Notes: a model not told the origin generated them from the sequence alone. A DNA stretch of 64,000 nucleotides from Pseudomonas viridiflava (GCF_900601905.1 NZ_UWFA01000064.1:1-64000), one strand, 5' to 3'; shown: positions 1 through 9,261, counted from the first letter of the stretch. Translations and numbers: made by a program.

Positions 1-260
1 GCGCGCTGTGGGATTACCTGCAGAACTACATGGACACCAGCGGCCCGCTGCCGGAGCTACCGCGCTATGAAGAGTTCCGCCACCTTGACCCGACCACCGC
101 TGCCCACGACCTGAAAACCGGTCGCAATCCGCGTTTCTGGATCGACATGGATGACGCGCTCTTCAAACTTTATGTAGATCAGTTGCTGGACAACATCGAC
201 GGTATAGACACCTTTCAACGCCCAAACCTGATGGCGCGTTATGTACGGTATAAGGACTGA
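1..260 (+). CDS. C-terminal part of an unrecognised protein (5' end outside window)
   Basis: The reading frame is open from the window edge (first full codon at 3) to the TGA at 258-260, giving about 85 residues of a C-terminus. The internal ATG at 30 is unlikely to be the true start because the frame continues upstream. The tail is hydrophilic and aromatic-rich (ALWDYLQNYM near the edge, YVRYKD at the end). It faintly recalls the ends of DUF6708-type proteins found near type VI secretion genes, but that is only an impression. The next gene starts 5 bases after this stop, so the two are probably co-transcribed. Confidence 0.55.
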   Translation, partial: ALWDYLQNYMDTSGPLPELPRYEEFRHLDPTTAAHDLKTGRNPRFWIDMDDALFKLYVDQLLDNIDGIDTFQRPNLMARYVRYKD

Positions 261-265
261 GTTTC

Positions 266-943
266 ATGAGTATGAAGAAAATTCGCTTCTCTGAGCGAGC
301 GGAGCGCCTCGGGAATGTTGAATGGATTGTGGGGTTGTTTTTGTTTTACATGTTGATCAGCGCATTCTTTTTTTGGGTGACGTCTGAAATAGTTTTGAAC
401 CCTAGGTCATGCCGTCAATGGCCAGTCAGGAATGGGATAGACCCTTGTAGTCGTATCTGGTTATTTATAATGCCGGCGATAGCCTGTACGTTTGGCTTCA
501 ATGCTTTCAAGCTGATCATCAATGTTCCTTATTATTTTTGGCGACCGCTACAAGCCCGGCCGCTTGGCCGAATGCTGCGTTGTTTCTTGCGGCTTAAGCG
601 GATGCGCCTGGATCAGGTTGTAAGGGGTGATTCACTGGAGCTTCACTTCGTAACCCTGACGGATAGCTTTAGACCGTATCAGGCCTTCACCTTGACGATA
701 AAAGAAATGCACAGGTTCGTTTTCTATCGAGGCGACCACGTTGACAACTGCCCTGGCTGCATTTTTCAGGAGGGCGCACTCCTCGAATTCTCCTACCTCG
801 CCGACTCAAAAGGCCTCGATTACGCCAGGGCCAGGGTGCGTTGCGAGCACGAGGGGCAGGTCTATCACGGCGAACTCGAGCTTGAAGCCGACAGCTACGA
901 ACTCAGACTGCTGCCCACGTCTGTGCTTGAAAACCGGCAGTAG
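266..943 (+). CDS. Hypothetical membrane protein, A/T-rich
   Basis: This encodes 225 residues, starting at an ATG preceded by AAGGA at 252-256. I do not recognise the family. Two hydrophobic segments are visible, at about residues 20-40 and 64-85, followed by a basic stretch and a soluble C-terminal domain of about 130 residues that includes a CPGC cysteine pair near residue 163. The first half of the gene is visibly richer in A and T and in rarer codons than the neighbouring LPS genes, which suggests acquisition by transfer. It lies 5 bases after the preceding gene, so the pair may be an operon, for example a secreted or effector-like protein with a partner. No function is assigned. Confidence 0.7.
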   Translation: MSMKKIRFSERAERLGNVEWIVGLFLFYMLISAFFFWVTSEIVLNPRSCRQWPVRNGIDPCSRIWLFIMPAIACTFGFNAFKLIINVPYYFWRPLQARPLGRMLRCFLRLKRMRLDQVVRGDSLELHFVTLTDSFRPYQAFTLTIKEMHRFVFYRGDHVDNCPGCIFQEGALLEFSYLADSKGLDYARARVRCEHEGQVYHGELELEADSYELRLLPTSVLENRQ

Positions 944-1028
944 AGAGCAAAGTCTGACTCAGCAATGATGGCTACGTGACCCGCAGAGGGATTTGTTCAC
1001 ACCCAAGCAAACCCCCCAGTCATTACGC

Positions 1029-1034
1029 TATAAT
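1029..1034 (+). promoter_or_regulatory. Candidate -10 box for the LPS core cluster
   Basis: TATAAT is a perfect sigma-70 -10 hexamer in the 183-base gap before the carbamoyltransferase gene. No good -35 hexamer is visible at 17 bases upstream. A small hairpin (CCTCG/CGAGG) lies just downstream, around 1053-1070. The assignment is by position and hexamer match only. Confidence 0.4.
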
Positions 1035-1126
1035 CCCGCGCTTTAGCTGATCCTCGCCCGCTGCGAGGACACACATTTTTCTCGGGCGCCTGGCGCCTGC
1101 ATGCAGACTAAAGAGGCTAGACCCTA

Positions 1127-2884
1127 GTGGCATTGACGATCCTTGGCCTGTCCGGCGCCCTTAGCCATGATCCTTCCGCAGCCTTGTACATCGACGGCAA
1201 GCTGGTGGCCGCGGCGGAAGAAGAGCGCTTCGTTCGCGATAAACATGCAAAGAACCGCATGCCCTACGAGTCGGCGAAGTTCTGTCTTGAGCAAGCGGGT
1301 ATCAAGCCTTCGGACGTTGATGTGGTGGCGATTCCATTCGCGCCGATCAGCCTGTTCGGCAAGGCGCGCTGGCACTATGCCAAGCGCTACTGGTACGCCC
1401 CGGATCGTGCGCTTGATGCGCTGCTGATGGGCAATCGCCGCTACAAGCGCTATCGCAACAAGATCGTCTGGTGCCTGGAGCAACTGGGTTTTGATCCGAA
1501 GAAGATCAAGATCGAGCCGGTCGAGCACCACCTGGCTCACGCTTCCAGCGCTTATCACTGCTCCGGTTTCAAAGAGAAAACCGCGATCCTGGGCATCGAT
1601 GGCAAGGGCGAGTACGCCACGACCTTCTTTGGTTATGGCGAAAACGGCAAGATCCACAAGATCAAAGAGTTCTTCGACCCGGACTCCCTAGGCGGCCTGT
1701 ATGGCGCGATCACTGAGTTCCTCGGCTTCGAGATGCTCGACGGCGAGTTCAAAGTGATGGGCATGGCGCCGTATGGCGATGCCAGCAAATATGATTTCTC
1801 GCGTCTGGCGACCTTTGAAAACGGCGAACTGGTGATCAACACCGAACTGGCCAACGTCATCGGCCTGCGTCGTTATAAAGAAAAGGGCAAGGGTTTCTAC
1901 TTCTCGCCGAAGCTGATCGAGTGGCTGGGCCCCAAGCGCGAAGGCGATATCGCCGACGAGCCGTACATCCACTACGCGGCCAGCATGCAGGCGCTGTTCG
2001 AGAAGCTGGCGTTGCAGATGATGGACCATTATCTGGGCGACATCCTCAAGGAAACCGGCAAGATCGCCTTCGCGGGCGGCTGTGCATTGAACGTCAAGCT
2101 GAACCAGAAAATCATCGCCCGCCCGGAAGTCAAAGAGCTGTTCGTGCAGCCTGCCTCAGGTGACGCCGGTACGGCAGTAGGCGCGGCGGCTTACGTTTCC
2201 CATGCTCGTGGTGTGCCGGTGGAGAAGATGGAACACGTCTATCTCGGCCCGTCGTATACCAATGAAGACGTGATTGCGGCCTGTGCCCGTCACCCGAGCA
2301 AGCCAGTCTGGCGCCAGATCGAAAACACCCCGGAGCGCATCGCGCAGATCATGGTCGCGGGGAACCCGGTGGCCTGGTTCCAGGGACGCATGGAGTTCGG
2401 TCCGCGTGCCTTGGGCGGTCGTTCGATCATTGGTTGCCCAAGCGTGGCGGGTGTGGCTGACCGCATCAACCATCAGATCAAGTTCCGCGAGCGCTGGAGG
2501 CCTTTCTGCCCGTCGATGCTCGACACCGTGGCGCCGCAGATGATCAAGATCGATCATCCGGCACCTTTCATGACCTTCACCTTTGAAGTGGCTGAAGAGT
2601 GGAAGACCCGCGTCCCGGAAGTCGTCCATGAAGACGGCACGTCCCGCGCCCAGGTGCTCAAGCGCGAATACAACCCGCGCTACTACGACATGATGAAAGC
2701 GCTGGAAAACCTCACCGGCAACGGTGTGTCGTTGAACACTTCGCTGAACCGCCGTGGTGAGCCGATGATCTGCTCGCCGACGGATGCCTTGAACATGTTC
2801 TTTGGCTCGGATCTCGAGTACCTGATCATGGAAGACATTCTGGTGGTCAAAGACGGCGTGGAAACCTATGACACGCTCGGCTGA
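1127..2884 (+). CDS. Carbamoyltransferase (NodU/CmcH family), LPS core modification
   Basis: The protein has 585 residues and begins at a GTG with AAGAGG 10 bases upstream. It is a full-length NodU/CmcH-type O-carbamoyltransferase. The N-terminal ASKHA-like domain shows EEERF at 31-35 and the HHLAHA metal/nucleotide motif at 134-139. GGCALNVKLN lies near 318, and the C-terminal YrdC-like half shows FGPRALGGRSI near 424. It should transfer a carbamoyl group from carbamoyl phosphate to a sugar hydroxyl. In Pseudomonas LPS a core heptose is carbamoylated, and this gene sits where PAO1 PA5005 lies, so the core heptose is the likely acceptor (inference). It overlaps the next gene by 17 bases. Confidence 0.9.
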   Translation: MALTILGLSGALSHDPSAALYIDGKLVAAAEEERFVRDKHAKNRMPYESAKFCLEQAGIKPSDVDVVAIPFAPISLFGKARWHYAKRYWYAPDRALDALLMGNRRYKRYRNKIVWCLEQLGFDPKKIKIEPVEHHLAHASSAYHCSGFKEKTAILGIDGKGEYATTFFGYGENGKIHKIKEFFDPDSLGGLYGAITEFLGFEMLDGEFKVMGMAPYGDASKYDFSRLATFENGELVINTELANVIGLRRYKEKGKGFYFSPKLIEWLGPKREGDIADEPYIHYAASMQALFEKLALQMMDHYLGDILKETGKIAFAGGCALNVKLNQKIIARPEVKELFVQPASGDAGTAVGAAAYVSHARGVPVEKMEHVYLGPSYTNEDVIAACARHPSKPVWRQIENTPERIAQIMVAGNPVAWFQGRMEFGPRALGGRSIIGCPSVAGVADRINHQIKFRERWRPFCPSMLDTVAPQMIKIDHPAPFMTFTFEVAEEWKTRVPEVVHEDGTSRAQVLKREYNPRYYDMMKALENLTGNGVSLNTSLNRRGEPMICSPTDALNMFFGSDLEYLIMEDILVVKDGVETYDTLG

Positions 2885-3998
2885 GCGCCATGTGCTGCAA
2901 TTCTGTCACGGCTATGACGGTCCGTTTCTCGATTGCGCCCGGCAATACGCCAGCCTGTTCGTCGGCAAAGGCTACCGTGTCACCACGGTATTCCTGACTG
3001 GCGCGGCCGACGCCGATGTGGCGGCCGGTTGCGCATCTGACGAAGTGTTGTTTCTCGAACGCAGCTCGGCCTCGGTTCGGGGCCTGAAGCTGGGGGCGAT
3101 CCGCGACCTGCGCAAGATCGCGGCGTCGCGTAATTTCAGTTTCTGCATCGCCCATCGCTTCAAACCGGTGTACATCGCGCTGCTGGCCACCCGTTTGCCG
3201 GTGGTTGGCGTGCACCATGCGTTTGGCGACTACCAGCGCCGTACCCGCAAACTCTTTGCACATGTATTCCGTGGGCGCTTGAGCCTGTTGGGCGTATCCG
3301 ATGCGGTGCGCGACGACATGCGCAAAAGCTTGCCGGACTGGCCGACCGGCCGCATTCAGACCTTGTATAACCGCATCGATATCGAGCAGTTGCAGGCCAG
3401 CCAGCTGTCCGCCGAGCAGGCGCGCATCGAACTGGGGCTGTCGGCGTCGGCATTTATCATCGGTAATGTCGGGCGCCTGCATCCGGACAAGGACCAGGCC
3501 ACGCTGCTGCGTGGTTTTGCCAAGGCGCTGCCGAGCCTGCCGCAGAACAGCCAATTGGCGATTCTGGGCAAGGGGCGGCTGGAGCCAGAACTCAAAGCCC
3601 TGGCGCTGGAGTTGGGCATTGGTTCGCAGGTGTTGTTTCTTGGGCAAGTTGCCCAGGCGAGCCTATATTACAAAGCATTCGATATTTTCGCCCTGAGCTC
3701 TGATCACGAACCGTTCGGCATGGTTCTGCTGGAGGCCATGGTTGCGGGCGTGCCGGTGTTGGCCACGGCCTGTGGCGGGGCGAAGGAAGTGGTTGAGGGC
3801 GTGGGCGTACTGTTCCCCTTTGCCGACGATGAACGCCTGGCGCACGGGCTGGTTCATCTGGCGAATCTGGATGATGAACAACGCCAGGCCTGCGCCGAGC
3901 TGATGCTGTTGCGTTTGCAGGAGCGCTTCTCGGATCAGGCGGTACGCGATGTGTTCTGGCGTCTGCCGCAAGTCACCAGCCTGATTGCGGAGTCCTGA
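2868..3998 (+). CDS. Glycosyltransferase family 4, LPS core (WapH position)
   Basis: The protein has 376 residues. It is a GT-B fold, family 4 glycosyltransferase: the C-terminal half carries the nucleotide-sugar motif EPFGMVLLE (E-X7-E) near 280-288 followed by a GVPVLAT segment. The N-terminus (HVLQFCHGYDGPF) resembles the acceptor-side domain. By gene order it corresponds to PAO1 wapH (PA5004), an outer-core sugar transferase acting on the cytoplasmic face of the inner membrane. The sugar cannot be read from sequence. The ATG lies inside the carbamoyltransferase gene (17-base overlap), and the stop overlaps the next ATG (TGATG), indicating translational coupling. Confidence 0.88.
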   Translation: MTRSAERHVLQFCHGYDGPFLDCARQYASLFVGKGYRVTTVFLTGAADADVAAGCASDEVLFLERSSASVRGLKLGAIRDLRKIAASRNFSFCIAHRFKPVYIALLATRLPVVGVHHAFGDYQRRTRKLFAHVFRGRLSLLGVSDAVRDDMRKSLPDWPTGRIQTLYNRIDIEQLQASQLSAEQARIELGLSASAFIIGNVGRLHPDKDQATLLRGFAKALPSLPQNSQLAILGKGRLEPELKALALELGIGSQVLFLGQVAQASLYYKAFDIFALSSDHEPFGMVLLEAMVAGVPVLATACGGAKEVVEGVGVLFPFADDERLAHGLVHLANLDDEQRQACAELMLLRLQERFSDQAVRDVFWRLPQVTSLIAES

Positions 3999-4894
3999 TG
4001 CTCAACCGATTCCAAGGCTGGCGTGAGCGTGGCTGGACACTGATCGACGCCGTCACCTATCAGGCGACCTGGCAGCGATTGGGCGGTAGCGTGGCGACTC
4101 ACCCGATGGTGATCGAACGTCTGGCGCACCTGGCGCAGATTCCTGTGCGCTATCTGGGCTGGGAGCAGGACGGCCAGCTCAAGGGCGCGATTGCTACGTG
4201 GGGGCGTTCGTTGGCCTTGTCCAAGGACGTGCTGAAAAGCGCCGGCAAAAAAGGCTTGTTTGATCTGGGCAACGCCGAGCTGATCCTGCCGATTGCCGCC
4301 GATGTTCAGGTGCCCGTGCGTCATGGCGGTCGTTACCTGTCGTCACTCAATGAGGGCCGTGTCAGCACCCTCAAACCACAGGCCGAATCGCTGGCCATGG
4401 CCCGCGCTCCGGAAGAATTGTCGAAGAAGTTTCGCTACAACCAGCGCCGTGAATTGCGCCTGCTGGAAGAGGCGGGCGGCGTGGTGCGGCCAGTCACAGA
4501 TTTCACCAGCGCGGAAATGGCCCGCATGTATTGCGACCTGTTCCAGCGGCGCTGGGGCTTTGCCGCAACGGGCGCCGAGCATATGGCCGAAGTCATCGAG
4601 TTGCTGCGTGAGCTGCTGATCGGTTCGGTGGTGTTCCTCAACGACGCGCCGATTGCGATTCAGTTGATTTATCGCGCCGAGTCGCCGCAGTGGATCAGCG
4701 TCGAGTACGTCAACGGTGGCGTGGATCCCGAGACCCGCGATTTCAGCCCTGGCAGCGTGCTCAGTTTCCTCAACACCCAGAGCGCCTGGGAAGACGCCCG
4801 TAACCTGGGCAAACCGTTGCGTTTCTCTTTTGGTCGTGCAGATCGCGAGTACAAGGACCGATGGTGCAACCCCGTGCCGGTGTTCCAGGTATGA
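3998..4894 (+). CDS. mig-14: Mig-14 family protein (GNAT-like fold)
   Basis: The protein has 298 residues. It matches the Mig-14 family, which in Salmonella and P. aeruginosa (PA5003) is linked to resistance to antimicrobial peptides and to LPS core biosynthesis. The fold is acetyltransferase/FemAB-like: a central basic helix (KKFRYNQRRELRLLEEAGG, near 143-161) is followed by a C-terminal acyltransferase-like half. There is no signal peptide. Its position among LPS core genes suggests it adds an amino-acyl or acyl group to the core, perhaps an alanine (inference). It starts at the TGATG junction with the preceding gene, and its own stop overlaps the following ATG by 4 bases. Confidence 0.85.
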   Translation: MLNRFQGWRERGWTLIDAVTYQATWQRLGGSVATHPMVIERLAHLAQIPVRYLGWEQDGQLKGAIATWGRSLALSKDVLKSAGKKGLFDLGNAELILPIAADVQVPVRHGGRYLSSLNEGRVSTLKPQAESLAMARAPEELSKKFRYNQRRELRLLEEAGGVVRPVTDFTSAEMARMYCDLFQRRWGFAATGAEHMAEVIELLRELLIGSVVFLNDAPIAIQLIYRAESPQWISVEYVNGGVDPETRDFSPGSVLSFLNTQSAWEDARNLGKPLRFSFGRADREYKDRWCNPVPVFQV

Positions 4895-6300
4895 GCCGCA
4901 AGCAGCAGTTGCTCAAGCGCCATCGCCGTAACAAGCGCGTGGCGCTGTTGATCGGCGTGCTTGTGCTGATCGTGCTGGGTTTCGCGGTGGCGTGGTGGTT
5001 GCCGATTGTGTTGGCGATTGTCGGCTGGATGGCCCACGAAGCCTGGTTCGCCGACCATCTGTTCTATTCGCGAAAAGACGACTATCAGTACAACTTTACG
5101 GCGGACGCTGAAGTCACTGGCGTGCGCCTGGATGCAGGCCGTTTGCGCTGCGAGACGCCGTTGCAGTTGGCGGACGATGACACGCTGATTCTGGCGGTCA
5201 ATGTCCGCGCCAACTGGCTGGGGCGCTTTTTCGACCCGGTCGTCGAGCTGGCAGGTGATGGCGTGAGTGATCGCCAGACCTTCGAGCGCGGCGTCGATGG
5301 CTTGCGTTATTTGAACCTCTCCGGTCTCGGTCTTTCTCTGGCGTCAGGTTCGCTGCAGATAAAAGGGCGTTTCTGCGCCATCAGCGGGGTCCCGCGATTG
5401 TGGCTGTTCCGTCAGCCGGATGCGCGCCAGCAGCGGGTCATGGTCATCGCCCCTCATGCGGACGACGCCGAGCTGGCTGCGTTCGGGCTGTACAGTCAGG
5501 CCGCCGACACCTGGGTCGTGACCCTGACCGCTGGCGAAATCGAGGCCGAGCATTATCAGGCGATGGGTATGGACCGCGCCGAAGCCGCCCGCATCAAGGG
5601 GCGATTGCGCGCCTGGGACAGCATTGCCGTTCCGCGCTGGGGCGGCGTGCCGGAAGCACAGTGTGTACAGCTCGGTTATTTCTGCCTGCAATTGCCTGCC
5701 ATGCAGGCCGCGCCCGATCAGCCCATTGCGTCCCGTGAAGCCGATCTGCTCGATACACGGCTGTTTCGCCAGTTCAATGCCATGCCCCTGCCGGGCGATG
5801 TGGACGGCGCGCCGACCTGGAACAACCTGCTGGCGGACCTGCGGGCGTTGTTGTTGCAGGCGCGGCCGCAAGTTTTGGTCATGCCGCACCCGGCGATTGA
5901 CCCGCACCCTGACCATATCTGCGCCCAGGCTGCAGTGCTCCAGGCGCTGCAAGGTCTTGAGTGGCAGCCCGAGGTTGTACTCGGTTACGCCAACCATTTG
6001 CACGATAATGACCGCTGGCCCATGGGCAACGCGTATGACGGGATCGGTTTGCCGCCGGTGTTTGATCCGTCTCTGCAGTTGACGCCTTACAGCCTGAACC
6101 TGTCCGTCGCGCAGCAGCGGGACAAGGCCATGGCGCTGGGCATGATGCATGACTTGCAGCCACCCATGCCGCTCAAGCGCCGACTGCGCCGCTGGTTGCA
6201 GCGCAAGCTGGCCGGACGCCGCTGGCCGGTCGAGGGTGAAAACGAGTTCTTCAGGAAGGCTGTTCGCCGTCACGAACTGTTCTGGCGTCGAGAGATTTGA
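4891..6300 (+). CDS. dnpA: PIG-L family de-N-acetylase (DnpA type)
   Basis: The protein has 469 residues from the ATG at 4891, which overlaps the mig-14 stop (ATGA). An in-frame ATG at 4861 exists but lies deeper inside mig-14 and is less likely. A basic N-terminus and a long hydrophobic stretch (about 17-47) give a membrane anchor. The PIG-L zinc motif PHADDAE is near 188 and the second histidine motif HPHPDH-like near 335. The family removes N-acetyl groups from sugars. PAO1 dnpA (PA5002) at the same position affects fluoroquinolone persistence and is thought to act on LPS core (recalled). The likely substrate is an N-acetylated core sugar. Confidence 0.85.
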   Translation: MSRKQQLLKRHRRNKRVALLIGVLVLIVLGFAVAWWLPIVLAIVGWMAHEAWFADHLFYSRKDDYQYNFTADAEVTGVRLDAGRLRCETPLQLADDDTLILAVNVRANWLGRFFDPVVELAGDGVSDRQTFERGVDGLRYLNLSGLGLSLASGSLQIKGRFCAISGVPRLWLFRQPDARQQRVMVIAPHADDAELAAFGLYSQAADTWVVTLTAGEIEAEHYQAMGMDRAEAARIKGRLRAWDSIAVPRWGGVPEAQCVQLGYFCLQLPAMQAAPDQPIASREADLLDTRLFRQFNAMPLPGDVDGAPTWNNLLADLRALLLQARPQVLVMPHPAIDPHPDHICAQAAVLQALQGLEWQPEVVLGYANHLHDNDRWPMGNAYDGIGLPPVFDPSLQLTPYSLNLSVAQQRDKAMALGMMHDLQPPMPLKRRLRRWLQRKLAGRRWPVEGENEFFRKAVRRHELFWRREI

Positions 6301-6331
6301 TTCAGCAGGCTGCGGTACTGCAAGGAAAATA

Positions 6332-7288
6332 ATGAAAGTCCTATTTCTGGTTCAGAAAGAGCAACGCGCCATTCTGGATCGTTTGTATGAAGGCATTGCC
6401 GCCCATTGCGAGTGTGAAACCCGCTGGTTGACGTCTGCCGAGCAGCGCAACCTGCGCAGTTATTTCCGCCGCGAAGTGGACGTAACCCGGTACGACCGGA
6501 TCGTGTTCTTCCTGCGTTTCAAGCATGAAATCCGGCAGGTCGGCTTCATTCGCACGATCCCCAACCTGGTGATCCTCGAACACGATGCCTACCAGAACTA
6601 TATCCCTTGCAAGTACACCGGCGAGTTCAGTGCTTATTACCGCAAGCTGCCGTGGGCGCGGGTGATCTGTTCGGGGTTCATGGTCAGCGAGCGCCTGCGC
6701 GCAGAAGGCTTCGACGCGGTGTTCGTGCCCAAGGGATATGACCAGAGCCTGCTGCAAGGTGAAGATCGCGAGCGCGACATCGAGCTGGCGTTCGTGGGCA
6801 GCACCAATAGCGTGGCTTACAGTGGCCGCAAGGCGTTGCTGGATGAGCTGGGCCGGGTCGAGAATCTGCTCGTAACCCGCACCAAATCCGGCGAAGAGTA
6901 TTGCCAGACCCTCAACCGGATTCGGTTTTTCGTCAGTGCCGATGTGGGCATGGGCGAATACATGATCAAGAACTTCGAAGCCATGGCCTGTGGTTGCGTG
7001 CTGCTGGCTTACGACCAGGGCGCTGAAGAAAACCGCGCGCTGGGTTTTGTCGACATGCACAACATCGTCCTGTATCAAGACATACCCAGCTTGCAGGTCA
7101 AGCTGGCGCAGTTGCGTAATGACCAGAATCTGGCCCGGGATATTGCCGTTAACGGCCGGGCGCTGGTCGAGCAGCGCTATACCTTCCACGCACTGGGCAA
7201 GGCCATTGTTGAAGAAATGCGTGCACCGTTGCGGCCAATGCCGGCCATGAGCTGGCTGGACCGCCTGAAGTATCGGTTGGGGCTGTAA
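6332..7288 (+). CDS. ssg: Glycosyltransferase, LPS/cell-surface sugar (Ssg-like)
   Basis: The protein has 318 residues from the ATG at 6332, with AAGGAA 5 bases upstream. The open frame extends further upstream, but that part overlaps dnpA and lacks a ribosome site. The C-terminal half carries a GT-B type nucleotide-sugar site (NFEAMACGCVLLAYDQG). By order it matches PAO1 PA5001 (ssg), a cell-surface sugar glycosyltransferase whose loss alters LPS, O-antigen, phage adsorption and motility in pseudomonads. The symbol rests on position plus family rather than a full alignment. Confidence 0.8.
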   Translation: MKVLFLVQKEQRAILDRLYEGIAAHCECETRWLTSAEQRNLRSYFRREVDVTRYDRIVFFLRFKHEIRQVGFIRTIPNLVILEHDAYQNYIPCKYTGEFSAYYRKLPWARVICSGFMVSERLRAEGFDAVFVPKGYDQSLLQGEDRERDIELAFVGSTNSVAYSGRKALLDELGRVENLLVTRTKSGEEYCQTLNRIRFFVSADVGMGEYMIKNFEAMACGCVLLAYDQGAEENRALGFVDMHNIVLYQDIPSLQVKLAQLRNDQNLARDIAVNGRALVEQRYTFHALGKAIVEEMRAPLRPMPAMSWLDRLKYRLGL

Positions 7289-7319
7289 TCGCCTTTGAAA
7301 TTTCAATGATTGAGTACAC

Positions 7320-8093
7320 ATGATGCAGTTCAGCGAAAGTAGCGATATCACGCTGGTAGTCACCAGTTGCGGACGGTTTGACCTGTTGACGCGTACGCTT
7401 GAAACGTTTGACCGATTCAACACCGCGCCGATTCGTGCGGTGTTGATCACCGAAGATTCTGGCGATGCCCAGGTTGAGAAGTGCATTCCCGAGCATTGGC
7501 GCCCGTTTACCCGCTTTATCATCAACAACCCCAAATTGGGGCAGATGCGTTCGGTGGATGCCGCTTATGCGCTGATCCAGACCTCCTGGGTGTTCCACTG
7601 CGAGGATGACTGGGACTTCTACCGCCCAGGCTTTGTCGAAGAGTCCATGACGCTGCTGGAAAACGACCCGCAGGCGCTGCAGGTCTGGTTGCGCAGCTAT
7701 AACCATGATTTGCTGGTCCACAGTCCTTACATGTACCTCAATGCCCGCGAAGTGGTGCAGGGCATTGCGTTCTACAAGCTGGGCTCGCACAAGGCCGAGT
7801 GGCAGGGATTTTCGTTCAACCCCGGCCTGCGTCGTCTGGCCGACTACAAGCAACATGCGCCGTATGCCGACCACGGTGGCGAGAAGAAACTGTCTGCCAT
7901 TTATGCAGCACAAAACCGTTACGCGTTGATCCTGGAAAACGATGCGGTATTGCACACCGGCTTCGGCAACCATGTCGTGGTCTCCCAGGAACGCGTTGAC
8001 AAACAACGACGCAAGCTTCGTGATCGCATCAAGCTGTTGGTGGTGCTGGTTGTCGGAGTGATCATAGGTTGGGCACTCAGTAATGTTGGCTGA
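7320..8093 (+). CDS. Glycosyltransferase family 2-like (WapR position)
   Basis: The protein has 257 residues, starting ATGATG at 7320. A GT-A fold is indicated by the N-terminal strand ITLVVTSCGRFDLLTRTL and an acidic CEDDWDFY metal/sugar motif near 97-104. The last 20 residues (LLVVLVVGVIIGWALSNVG) form a membrane anchor. In PAO1 the gene here is wapR (PA5000), an alpha-1,3-rhamnosyltransferase that makes the O-antigen-accepting core glycoform. I leave the symbol blank because strain cores differ and the sugar is not readable. The last 11 bases overlap the O-antigen ligase gene. Confidence 0.82.
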   Translation: MMQFSESSDITLVVTSCGRFDLLTRTLETFDRFNTAPIRAVLITEDSGDAQVEKCIPEHWRPFTRFIINNPKLGQMRSVDAAYALIQTSWVFHCEDDWDFYRPGFVEESMTLLENDPQALQVWLRSYNHDLLVHSPYMYLNAREVVQGIAFYKLGSHKAEWQGFSFNPGLRRLADYKQHAPYADHGGEKKLSAIYAAQNRYALILENDAVLHTGFGNHVVVSQERVDKQRRKLRDRIKLLVVLVVGVIIGWALSNVG

Positions 8094-9261
8094 CACGCTG
8101 CACAAAGACTCGGGCAAGCTCGCTGCTTACTTCAGCGCAGCGCTGGTCGCCTTTATTTTGAGCTTCATCCTGTGGGATTCGGCCAAGTTCACCAATAACC
8201 TTTTTTATGCGCTGATCGCTTTGCCGGGGGTGTTTTTTCTCGCCAGGAGCCGCCTGGCCGGGATGTTCAGTGGCACGCTGGGCTGGACCTGGTTGGTGTT
8301 CATTGTGTGGTTTCTGGTGCCTGCGTTTTACTCGGGAGATTTCCAGTTCTACAAGCACGTGGCGTATGTCGGGCTGTTCGTGTTTGTCGTCGCCGGGCTC
8401 ACCAATATCGAGTTTTTCAACAGTAGCCGGTTCATCCGCGCCCAGTTCTGGATCATCTGCCTGTATATCTTCGCCTCCAGTATCCATAGCTGGATGACGG
8501 GGCAATTCGTCTTTGGGCAGCGCGTGGCCATCCTGGCGGGGCGGCTGGATAACGTCATTTACGCCAGCATCTGGCTGGTCTGCGCCCTGGGGCGGGCAAT
8601 GCCGGTCTGGAGCAGGGAAAAGCGCTGGGTCGAGACGGGCAGCGCAATGGTGCTGACCTTGATAGCCGTGGCGTTGGTCATGCAAACCCGTACGGGGCTG
8701 GTGGGTGCAGTTTTCCTGGGCGGGTTGTGGGCGCTCAATATCGTTTATCGCTACCGCATGCGTGGCCTGCTGACCCTGGTGGTGATCGTGGCGTGCGCGG
8801 GCGTAACGCTATGGTTTTGTCGACACGAGCCTTGGGTGCAGTTGCTGTTTGCGCGGGGCGATTCTTATCGTGTCGAATTGTTCGAGATCATGACCGGCGA
8901 GTGGCATCACTGCGGCTGGTTGCTGGGCTGTGGCGTGGAATTTGTGACGACCAAAACCCTGACCGGCGGTGTGCCGATTCAGCATCCGCACAATATTTTC
9001 GTAGCGATGGGGCTGTACACCGGCGCTATCTCGCTGGTGCTGTTCATCGCGGTCATGGCGTTGACCCTCTGGCACGCTGTGCGCTTGCGTGACGGGTGGG
9101 GCTGGTACCTGGCGGCGGCGCTGGTGATGCTCAACTTTGATGGCAGCAAACTGGTGGGTAATCCGGATGAACTCTGGTTGCTGGTGCTGCTGCCTGCGGT
9201 GCTGATTTATGGCCGGGTGGTGCGCGAGCACAGGCTTGAGCAGAACTCGCCGGTCCCTTAG
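8083..9261 (+). CDS. waaL: O-antigen ligase family membrane protein (WaaL)
   Basis: The protein has 392 residues with about ten to twelve hydrophobic segments across its length. The large periplasmic loop contains the conserved histidine in HPHNIF near 303-308, typical of the Wzy_C/WaaL family, followed by further membrane helices. WaaL joins O-polysaccharide from undecaprenyl diphosphate to lipid A-core in the periplasmic face of the inner membrane. Position matches PAO1 PA4999. It starts inside the preceding glycosyltransferase gene (11-base overlap) and is the last gene of the left-to-right core run. A REPIN follows before the converging kinase gene. Confidence 0.85.
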   Translation: MLADTLHKDSGKLAAYFSAALVAFILSFILWDSAKFTNNLFYALIALPGVFFLARSRLAGMFSGTLGWTWLVFIVWFLVPAFYSGDFQFYKHVAYVGLFVFVVAGLTNIEFFNSSRFIRAQFWIICLYIFASSIHSWMTGQFVFGQRVAILAGRLDNVIYASIWLVCALGRAMPVWSREKRWVETGSAMVLTLIAVALVMQTRTGLVGAVFLGGLWALNIVYRYRMRGLLTLVVIVACAGVTLWFCRHEPWVQLLFARGDSYRVELFEIMTGEWHHCGWLLGCGVEFVTTKTLTGGVPIQHPHNIFVAMGLYTGAISLVLFIAVMALTLWHAVRLRDGWGWYLAAALVMLNFDGSKLVGNPDELWLLVLLPAVLIYGRVVREHRLEQNSPVP

